Source of the DNA: an uncultured Muribaculaceae bacterium
Lineage (GTDB): Bacteria; Bacteroidota; Bacteroidia; Bacteroidales; Muribaculaceae
Direction: 5' to 3'
Assembly: GCA_947177435.1 (NCBI GenBank)
Contig: CAMWUM010000024.1
Coordinates: forward strand, 1-11,742
DNA length: 11,742 bases
In this document: one piece after another, positions 6,935-11,742 of the stretch
Layout: each line of letters starts with the position of its first letter
How positions within the stretch are numbered: position 1 is the stretch's first letter
Made by a program: the position numbers and the translations under genes
The notes under the pieces: model-generated
Database searches by the model: none
The model's input: only the letters and a program-made list of their open reading frames with translations
Told to the model about the DNA's origin: nothing

Positions 6935-8440
6935 CTAACCGCAGTGGAAGTGGCGGGAGACGAGGGCGCGCATTTTGGCGCTGTCGGTTTTGGCGGCGGC
7001 GGATTCGGCGGGGTCGTAGGAGCGGAGGCGGCGGATTATGCCGTCGATCATGCCGGGGCTGAATACGTCGTGGGCTTGGAAGATGGCGCGCAGATCGTCG
7101 AGGGCTTGCGCTGAGGCTTGGCAGTCGGCAGGGAGGTGCGACAGTCTGTTGGCCTTCTCGGCGTTCTCGGCGCTGTGGATGTTGACGTCGACGTAGGTGT
7201 CGTCGGCTATTTGGAGGGCGTTTTCTATTTCAAATCCGTAACGGACGGCTACGGCCAGGCCTGCGATGAGCTGGTAGACGTCGGCTGAGCCGTCGGCCGA
7301 GCGTATCTCGATTGTCTGCTTTTTGGCGGCGTCGGTTTTGCAAGGCTCTGTGCCGGGGTTGATGGTGGCGCACATGTCGGCCTTGGCTGTCCAGCCCAGG
7401 GGCACGCGCACGAGCACGGAGCGGTTGCGGTCGCCCCAGCAGATGTTGGTGGGGGCTTCCTGGTGGGGCACGAGGCGGAAGTATGATGTTGGGTTGGTGT
7501 TGCCGAAGGCTGTGATGGCGGGGGCCAGGAGCATGAGTCCGGCGATGGCTTTGCGGGCTGTCTCGCTGAGGCGGCCGTCGGGGCCGACCATCATGTTGCG
7601 GCCGTCGGCGTCGACGATGCGCATGTGGATGTGCAGGCCGCTGCCGGCTTTTCCAACGGTGATTTTTGGGGCGAAGGTGACGTCGAGGCCGTGCTGGTAG
7701 CCGAGGTTACGGATGCACCACTTGGCGAGCATCAGCTGGTCGGCGGCGTCCTCGGCGCGGACGGGGAGGAATTCGATTTCGTTCTGTTCGTAGACGGTGC
7801 CGTTGAGTGTGAAGCTGCCGACCTCGCTGTGGCCGTACTTGATTTGGCCGCCGGTCTGGGCGATGCAGTGCATGCAGAGGGTGCGGAAGTCGGTGAACTT
7901 GGCGAAGGGGGCTGACTCGTGGTAGCCTCGCTGGTCGGTGGCGGGGAATTTGCCATCGTCGGGGGCGATGACGTAGTATTCGAGTTCGCCCATGGCTTCG
8001 AAGTATAGGCCTGTGGCGCGGGTGAATTCCTGGCAGGCTTTGTGCAGGGTGTGTTCGGGCGAGGAGTCTAGTTCGCGGCCGTCCTTGTCGAAGAACGAGC
8101 ATAGCATCGTGACGGTGGGCAGTTTGGCGAAGGGGTCGAGGAAGGCGGTGCGGAAGCGGGGGAGAACGTACAGGTCGCTGCTGCCGGCTGAGATGAACGG
8201 GAAGAGCGAGGAGCCGTCGACGCGCTCGCCGAGTGAGAGGATGGTCTCAAGGTAGGCCAGGTCGTTGATCACGAAGTTGAGGGTCTTGAGCCTGCCGTCG
8301 CCGGCGGGGTACATGAAGTTGACCATCTCGATGCCGTTTTCGGTGATGTATCTGATGATATCTGCCTTGGTGAATTGGGCGGCGGGCTTTGCGAGCCAGC
8401 GCACGAGGGCGTTTTTGCTGAGGGCTATTTCGGGTGACAT
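6935..8440 (-). CDS. Glutamine synthetase (GS-I-like fold, Bacteroidetes type, about 500 residues)
   Basis: A 501-residue enzyme expected to make glutamine from glutamate, ammonia and ATP in the cytoplasm. Active-site positions known from enterobacterial GS-I can be matched by motif: E152 and E154 (GELEYY), E206 (GHSEV), E221 (QNEIEF), H270 (SGLHIHM), R322 and E328 (FRLVPHQEAP), R340 and R345 (NRSVLVR), E368 and R370 (EIRSADGS). The frame is open to an ATG at 8533, but that lies upstream of a good -7 box at 8481-8488. The ATG at 8440 (MSPEIALSKN) gives the normal family length and is preferred. No obvious GS-I adenylylation-site sequence is seen, so control probably does not follow the enteric scheme. 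It is clearly shorter than the GS-III (GlnN) type also found in Bacteroides. A gamma-glutamyl-amine synthetase role cannot be fully excluded. Confidence 0.92.
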   Translation of the reverse strand: MSPEIALSKNALVRWLAKPAAQFTKADIIRYITENGIEMVNFMYPAGDGRLKTLNFVINDLAYLETILSLGERVDGSSLFPFISAGSSDLYVLPRFRTAFLDPFAKLPTVTMLCSFFDKDGRELDSSPEHTLHKACQEFTRATGLYFEAMGELEYYVIAPDDGKFPATDQRGYHESAPFAKFTDFRTLCMHCIAQTGGQIKYGHSEVGSFTLNGTVYEQNEIEFLPVRAEDAADQLMLAKWCIRNLGYQHGLDVTFAPKITVGKAGSGLHIHMRIVDADGRNMMVGPDGRLSETARKAIAGLMLLAPAITAFGNTNPTSYFRLVPHQEAPTNICWGDRNRSVLVRVPLGWTAKADMCATINPGTEPCKTDAAKKQTIEIRSADGSADVYQLIAGLAVAVRYGFEIENALQIADDTYVDVNIHSAENAEKANRLSHLPADCQASAQALDDLRAIFQAHDVFSPGMIDGIIRRLRSYDPAESAAAKTDSAKMRALVSRHFHCG

Positions 8441-8480
8441 GTGATTTGCTTGGTATTTATTTAAGGTAGTTTTTCGTACC

Positions 8481-8488
8481 CAAAAGTA
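8481..8488 (-). promoter_or_regulatory. Candidate -7 box for the glutamine synthetase gene
   Basis: The minus strand reads TACTTTTG, matching TAnnTTTG, 40 bp upstream of the ATG at 8440. The -33 region is weak. Its position argues against the longer start at 8533 and implies a leader of roughly 30-35 nt. It is divergent from the tRNA-Leu promoter less than 100 bp away. Confidence 0.6.
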
Positions 8489-8553
8489 GCCATAAAAACG
8501 GAGATAACGGTGATTTTCGCAATCTTTAACCAAAAAAAATGATTAAAGAGGGC

Positions 8554-8581
8554 TTTGCGAGGGGAAAAATCGTTAACTTTG
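8554..8581 (+). promoter_or_regulatory. Promoter of tRNA-Leu
   Basis: TTTG at 8554-8557 and TAACTTTG at 8574-8581 fit the Bacteroidetes -33/-7 pattern with a 16-bp spacer, slightly short of the usual spacing. The -7 box ends 12 bp before the mature tRNA 5' end, as expected for a tRNA gene with a short leader. Confidence 0.7.
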
Positions 8582-8593
8582 CGCATAGAAACC

Positions 8594-8674
8594 GCGCATG
8601 TGGCGTAATGGTAGCCGCGTTAGACTTAGGATCTAATGACTCAGGTCGTGGGGGTTCGAGTCCCTTCATGCGCA
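8594..8674 (+). tRNA. tRNA-Leu (anticodon UAG)
   Basis: This folds as a complete class II tRNA. The acceptor GCGCATG (8594-8600) pairs perfectly with CATGCGC (8667-8673). The D arm is GCG/CGC with GG in the loop. The anticodon stem TTAGA/TCTAA encloses loop CTTAGGA, whose anticodon TAG reads CUA leucine codons. A 13-nt variable region folds as GAC-TCAG-GTC, as expected for leucine. The T arm has loop TTCGAGT on a stem with two G-U pairs. The discriminator is A, typical for leucine. CCA is not encoded. Confidence 0.95.
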
Positions 8675-8677
8675 CGG

Positions 8678-8700
8678 AGCCCGGATATCCGGGCTTTTTT
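8678..8700 (+). terminator. Intrinsic terminator of tRNA-Leu
   Basis: AGCCCGG and CCGGGCT form a perfect 7-bp stem around ATAT, followed directly by a run of T ending at 8700. It starts 4 nt after the tRNA discriminator base, so it should end the tRNA transcript before thyA. Confidence 0.9.
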
Positions 8701-8702
8701 AT

Positions 8703-8762
8703 TCAGTTTACGCAAGTCGCCGCAAGCGGCGACCACACGGGACACAGGCTTGCGAAAACTGA
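8703..8762. repeat. 60-bp foldback element between tRNA-Leu terminator and thyA
   Basis: TCAGTTTACGCAAG (8703-8716) and CTTGCGAAAACTGA (8749-8762) are reverse complements at 13 of 14 positions. A second inverted repeat, GTCGCCGC/GCGGCGAC (8716-8733), is nested at the left inside. No T-run follows, so it is not a simple terminator. It begins immediately after the terminator of the tRNA and ends just before the 8-mer repeats upstream of thyA. Confidence 0.75.
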
Positions 8763-8763
8763 T

Positions 8764-8790
8764 GTTTAAAGGTTTATAAGTTTAAAGGTT
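8764..8790. repeat. Three 8-bp tandem units upstream of thyA
   Basis: The units GTTTAAAG, GTTTATAA and GTTTAAAG follow one another without gaps, then GTT. The region includes TAAGTTTA (8777-8784), a 7/8-type imperfect match to the -7 box TAnnTTTG, 14 bp before the thyA ATG. If that is the thyA promoter, the repeat overlaps it; no -33 element is evident. Confidence 0.7.
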
Positions 8791-8798
8791 CTGATCCT

Positions 8799-9593
8799 AT
8801 GCGACAATATCTCGACCTGCTGCAACGCATCCTCACCGAGGGGGTGGATAAGGGCGACCGCACCGGCACGGGTACGCGCTCGGTGTTTGGCCACCAGATG
8901 CGCTTTGACCTGGCTGACGGCTTCCCGCTGCTCACCACTAAGAAACTGCACTTGAAGTCAATTATTTACGAGTTGCTCTGGTTTCTGAAAGGCGACACCA
9001 ACGTGCGCTATCTGCAGGACCACGGCGTGAGGATATGGAACGAATGGGCTCGCCCCGACGGCGACCTGGGCCACATATATGGCTACCAGTGGCGCTCGTG
9101 GCCTGACTATCGCGGCGGTTCGATTGACCAGATAGCTCAGGCCGTGGAGGATATCAAGCATAACCCGGACTCGCGCCGCATCATCGTCAGCGCGTGGAAT
9201 GTAGCCGACCTGCCAAATATGGCCTTGCCGCCCTGCCACGCCTTCTTCCAGTTCTACGTGGCCAACGGGCGTCTGAGCCTGCAACTCTACCAGCGCAGCG
9301 CCGACACGTTTCTTGGCGTGCCGTTCAACATCGCCTCGTATGCTCTGCTGCTCATGATGATGGCTCAAGCCACCGGCCTGCAGCCCGGCGAGTTTATCCA
9401 TACGCTCGGCGACACGCACCTCTACCTCAACCATCTCGAACAGGCACGCCTGCAACTTGAGCGAGAGCCGCGCCCGCTGCCCCGCATGGTGATCAACCCT
9501 GATGTCAAGAGTATCTTCGACTTCGACAACGACGACTTCAAGCTCGAAGGTTACGACCCCCATCCTCACATCTCAGCCCCTATTTCGGTATGA
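8799..9593 (+). CDS. thyA: Thymidylate synthase (ThyA)
   Basis: A 264-residue cytoplasmic enzyme converting dUMP and methylene-tetrahydrofolate to dTMP and dihydrofolate. It has exactly the length of the E. coli enzyme, and key residues fall at the same numbers: R21 (RTGTGT), E58, catalytic C146 (LPPCHAFF), R166 and D169 (QRSAD), N177, H207 and Y209 (DTHLYL). It is therefore complete and probably active. The start at 8799 is fixed by this alignment. The stop overlaps the namZ start by 4 bp (ATGA), so the two are translated from one message. A dihydrofolate reductase gene, a frequent neighbour of thyA in other bacteria, is not next to it. A weak promoter-like site sits in the 8-mer repeat just upstream. 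Confidence 0.98.
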   Translation: MRQYLDLLQRILTEGVDKGDRTGTGTRSVFGHQMRFDLADGFPLLTTKKLHLKSIIYELLWFLKGDTNVRYLQDHGVRIWNEWARPDGDLGHIYGYQWRSWPDYRGGSIDQIAQAVEDIKHNPDSRRIIVSAWNVADLPNMALPPCHAFFQFYVANGRLSLQLYQRSADTFLGVPFNIASYALLLMMMAQATGLQPGEFIHTLGDTHLYLNHLEQARLQLEREPRPLPRMVINPDVKSIFDFDNDDFKLEGYDPHPHISAPISV

Positions 9594-10762
9594 AAAGATT
9601 TTCCCTCCTCACTTTATTTTGCGCAATAGTCCTCAGTGCCTTAGCCCAACGCGTGCAGGTTGGAGCCGAGCGCATTGGCGAATACGCCGACTTGCTCTCC
9701 GGCAAGCGCGTGGCCCTGTACTCCAACCACACCGGCGTGGTGCCCGACGGCAAGGGTGGCATGCGTCACACCCTCGACCTGATGCTTGACCACGGCATCG
9801 ACGTGCGCTGCATCTTCTCGCCCGAGCATGGGTTTCGCGGCACGGCCGATGCCGGTGAGCACGTCAGCAGCAGTGTTGACCCCGCCACCGGCATCCCCAT
9901 CGTGTCGCTATACGGGAGCGGCCACAAGGCTGCAATGGAGTCCGCTCTCGACTCCATCGACGTGATTGTCACCGATATACAGGATGTAGGACTGCGCTAC
10001 TATACTTATTATTGTACGATGCTCGAACTTATGGATGCCTCCGCCGAGCGTGGCCAGAAGTTCGTGGTGCTTGACCGTCCCAATCCCAACGGCATGTACG
10101 TCGACGGTCCTATCCTCGATATGCGTTACGAATCGGGCGTGGGCCGCCTGCCCATCCCTGTGGTTCACGGCCTTACGCTCGGTGAGATGGCCCGCATGGC
10201 TAACGGCGAGGGATGGCTCAAAAGCGGCAAGAAGGCCGACCTTTCGGTAGTGCCTTGCCTTGGCTATACGCATCAGACGCGTTACCGCTTGCCCGTGGCG
10301 CCGTCGCCCAACTTGCCCAATATGACGGCCGTCTATCTCTACCCCTCGCTCTGTTATTTTGAGGCCACGCCCGTCAGTCTGGGTCGCGGCACAGACAAGC
10401 CGTTCCAAATCTACGGACACCCCACGATGAAGGGCCGCAAGTTCTCCTTTACCCCTGAATCCAGGCCGGGCGCGCAGAAGCCTCCGCAGATGGGCAAACT
10501 CTGCCATGGCGAAGACCTCAGCACGCTCAGTGACGAAGAAATCATCGCCGGCGGCATCAACCTCGCCTACCTCATTGACGCATATGGAGACGTGGGCGGT
10601 GAGAAGTTCTTCTCGTCGTTCTTTGAGAAGTTGATAGGTCGTGGGGATATCCGCCAGATGATAGCCTCGGGCCGCACCGCCGACGAAATAAAAGCCACCT
10701 GGGCACCCGACGTCGCCGCCTTCAAAACCCTCCGCCGTCCATACCTCCTATACTCCGAATAA
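9590..10762 (+). CDS. namZ: Exo-beta-N-acetylmuramidase NamZ (DUF1343, GH171)
   Basis: A 390-residue protein with a clear signal peptide (MKRF, then a hydrophobic run to about ALA19), so it is periplasmic or outer-membrane associated. NamZ enzymes remove single N-acetylmuramic acid residues from the non-reducing ends of peptidoglycan fragments, feeding cell-wall recycling. Family motifs are visible: YSNHTGV (44-50), SPEHGFRG (77-84, with E79 a likely active-site acid), [14 protein letters not shown] (127-140), LDRPNPNG (161-168) and a conserved glycine-rich '[10 protein letters not shown]' stretch. The catalytic assignment is from memory of the family, not proven here. Its start lies inside the end of thyA (ATGA overlap). 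No amidase or MurQ/AmgK-type recycling gene lies in the window. An AT-richer region begins 18 bp after its stop. Confidence 0.93.
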   Translation: MKRFSLLTLFCAIVLSALAQRVQVGAERIGEYADLLSGKRVALYSNHTGVVPDGKGGMRHTLDLMLDHGIDVRCIFSPEHGFRGTADAGEHVSSSVDPATGIPIVSLYGSGHKAAMESALDSIDVIVTDIQDVGLRYYTYYCTMLELMDASAERGQKFVVLDRPNPNGMYVDGPILDMRYESGVGRLPIPVVHGLTLGEMARMANGEGWLKSGKKADLSVVPCLGYTHQTRYRLPVAPSPNLPNMTAVYLYPSLCYFEATPVSLGRGTDKPFQIYGHPTMKGRKFSFTPESRPGAQKPPQMGKLCHGEDLSTLSDEEIIAGGINLAYLIDAYGDVGGEKFFSSFFEKLIGRGDIRQMIASGRTADEIKATWAPDVAAFKTLRRPYLLYSE

Positions 10763-10780
10763 ACACTTAGTCAGGACAAA

Positions 10781-11383
10781 ATGATAGTGCGTTTCTTTTT
10801 AACGGTTATGGTGGCCTTTTTAACGGTTACGGTGGTGCTTTTCGGTGCGTTTATGTACTTTTTGGGTTATGTAGATCAATCACACGAAGTGCATGAAATT
10901 CAGCCGGAAGCGCCATATGGAGGCTTGACCATCGACGTCGATTGGCACAGACCCAACTCGGTATGTTCGTTTTCGAACGACAGCATTCAGGATGGTGGTT
11001 GTTTCACTTACAAATTCATGCGAGATGCTATGTCGATAGAAATGTATTATGTTGAACCCGACAGCATGTTTATTCTGGATGATTATATTACCGGTTTTAA
11101 ATCCAATGGGTTTAATGTATATAGCGTGAGAAAGGTTTATGAACCCCGTAATGAAAGTGAAACCGATACTGTTGACTTGGAAGACGAAACATTTGGTGTT
11201 GCCAAGGTCGGCGAAAGATACATAATAACTTACCCCATTTACTATATTGTGGATAGTGAAAATGATACCTGCAAAGTCAAGCACCCATCGTTCATGCACA
11301 ATTTCACGTATCGTATTACAGTATACGCCGATAGAGTCACAGCTTGGGATTCTGAAGGCAATGAGGTGTTTGATAGCAAGTAA
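10781..11383 (+). CDS. Hypothetical membrane-anchored protein, AT-rich
   Basis: I do not recognise the family. The 200-residue product begins with a single strong hydrophobic segment (about residues 4-31, ending GYVDQ). An acidic, beta-rich soluble part rich in Tyr, Asp and Glu follows. The likely topology is an N-terminal anchor with the rest outside the cytoplasm. There are two cysteines about a dozen residues apart (SVCSF and GGCFTY) and one later (DTCKV). The anchor contains a 7-residue tandem duplication (FLTVMVA, FLTVTVV; see repeat). The gene lies 18 bp after namZ, and no promoter box is seen in the gap, so read-through is possible. Its composition differs strongly from namZ: a hand count gives 19/60 G+C at 11041-11100 against 42/60 at 10141-10200. 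This suggests separate ancestry. A length of 200 residues with no internal stops supports a real gene. Confidence 0.7.
   Translation: MIVRFFLTVMVAFLTVTVVLFGAFMYFLGYVDQSHEVHEIQPEAPYGGLTIDVDWHRPNSVCSFSNDSIQDGGCFTYKFMRDAMSIEMYYVEPDSMFILDDYITGFKSNGFNVYSVRKVYEPRNESETDTVDLEDETFGVAKVGERYIITYPIYYIVDSENDTCKVKHPSFMHNFTYRITVYADRVTAWDSEGNEVFDSK
10796..10835 (+). repeat. 21-bp-period tandem duplication in the anchor segment
   Basis: Two 19-bp copies (10796-10814 and 10817-10835), both starting TTTTTAACGGTTA and differing at one base, are separated by CC. The period is 21 bp, so the frame is kept and the membrane segment gains 7 residues, about two helical turns. The near identity suggests a recent slip or duplication. 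Confidence 0.85.
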
Positions 11384-11400
11384 GTTGTTTCTCAATTTCT

Positions 11401-11431
11401 TTTGATAATTCAATAAATGGTTGTATATTTG
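11401..11431 (+). promoter_or_regulatory. Promoter of the MntA-like gene
   Basis: TTTG (11401-11404), a 19-bp spacer and TATATTTG (11424-11431) match the Bacteroidetes consensus in both boxes and spacing. The ATG follows 12 bp after the -7 box, giving a very short leader. This separates the nucleotidyltransferase transcriptionally from the upstream hypothetical gene. Confidence 0.8.
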
Positions 11432-11442
11432 CATTAGGAATT

Positions 11443-11742
11443 ATGAAATTAATTGAACATAACCTACAGCGTATCTTCGATCTTTGCCGAAAGTATAAGG
11501 TAAAATCGCTTGCTGTCTTTGGCTCTATCCTTACGGATAGATTCAACGACCAAAGTGATGTGGATTTGCTTGTAGATTTTGAACCGACTGACCACGACAA
11601 GTTCGACTATGTAACCAATTTTCTCGATTTTCAAGATGCCTTGGAGATACTTTTTAAAAGGAAGGTTGACTTGGTGGTGGGCAGCAGCCTAAGGAACAAA
11701 TACTTCATCAACAACGTGAATCGCAACAAACAAGTGATATAT
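11443..11742 (+). CDS. MntA-like minimal nucleotidyltransferase, likely antitoxin of a HEPN/MNT pair (incomplete)
   Basis: The frame is open from the ATG at 11443 to the window end, exactly 100 codons, and the C-terminus is missing. It carries the minimal nucleotidyltransferase signature GSX10DXD: G-S in 'VFGS', then ten residues, then D-V-D in 'SDVDLLVDF'. A third acidic position follows in 'KVDLVV'. Known MntA proteins add AMP units to a partner HEPN toxin RNase and so neutralise it (type VII toxin-antitoxin). Proteins of this kind are short, commonly about 95-150 residues, so only a small part should be missing. The start is supported by the strong promoter 12 bp upstream. The partner HEPN gene would be expected directly downstream, outside the window. 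No HEPN motif (RX4-6H) was recognised in the upstream 200-residue gene. The antitoxin role is inferred from the family. Confidence 0.85.
   Translation, partial: MKLIEHNLQRIFDLCRKYKVKSLAVFGSILTDRFNDQSDVDLLVDFEPTDHDKFDYVTNFLDFQDALEILFKRKVDLVVGSSLRNKYFINNVNRNKQVIY

Noticed and set aside
6858..6938. Plus-strand 26-codon mini-ORF beginning MKLTPLEPR within the hairpin cluster
   Set aside because: It is rich in Arg and Pro because of the GC-rich stems, has no promoter box in place, and ends inside the glutamine synthetase stop region. A small peptide is possible but unsupported.
6788..7114. 108-codon plus-strand frame starting in the gap after glutamine synthetase
   Set aside because: Most of it is antisense to the end of the synthetase gene, and no family resemblance is seen.

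Overview
The window looks like a chromosomal segment of a GC-rich member of the Bacteroidales, possibly Muribaculaceae. The phylum call rests on several promoter-like sites matching the Bacteroidetes -7 box (TAnnTTTG), most of them lying a short distance upstream of a gene start and one with a matched -33 TTTG. It also rests on the gene families present: a tricorn-type S41 protease, a DUF6057-like membrane protein, a Bacteroidetes-style 500-residue glutamine synthetase, and NamZ. The family-level placement is only an impression.

Left half, minus strand. One tight gene set reads from 6597 down past the left edge: a secreted tricorn-like protease (6597 to 3361), a PHP-family CpsB/YwqE-like tyrosine phosphatase (3361 to 2642, joined to the protease by a TAATG stop-start overlap), a polytopic DUF6057-like membrane protein (2624 to 789), and the N-terminal part of an exported protein with a PD40/TolB-like segment and a CxxCH motif (776 to beyond 1). 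Spacings of -1, 17 and 12 bp suggest one transcript serving cell-envelope functions. Upstream lies a 337-bp intergenic region that is unusually rich in inverted repeats. Beyond it, also on the minus strand, is a glutamine synthetase, best started at 8440.

Right half, plus strand. A class II tRNA-Leu(UAG) has its own promoter and a strong intrinsic terminator. It is followed by a 60-bp foldback element and by thyA. thyA overlaps namZ by ATGA, which couples dTMP synthesis to a secreted exo-N-acetylmuramidase involved in peptidoglycan turnover.

From about 10781 the base composition falls sharply. This AT-richer tail holds an unrecognised 200-residue membrane-anchored protein and then, behind a textbook Bacteroidetes promoter, the start of a minimal nucleotidyltransferase (MntA-like). 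That protein is usually the antitoxin half of a HEPN/MNT pair; its expected partner would lie outside the window.

The most unusual non-coding signals are short AT-rich repeats with 7-8 bp periods, often arranged as palindromes, scattered through otherwise GC-rich DNA. They occur inside the DUF6057-like gene, upstream of the protease, and upstream of thyA. A run of stacked hairpins also lies downstream of the glutamine synthetase gene.
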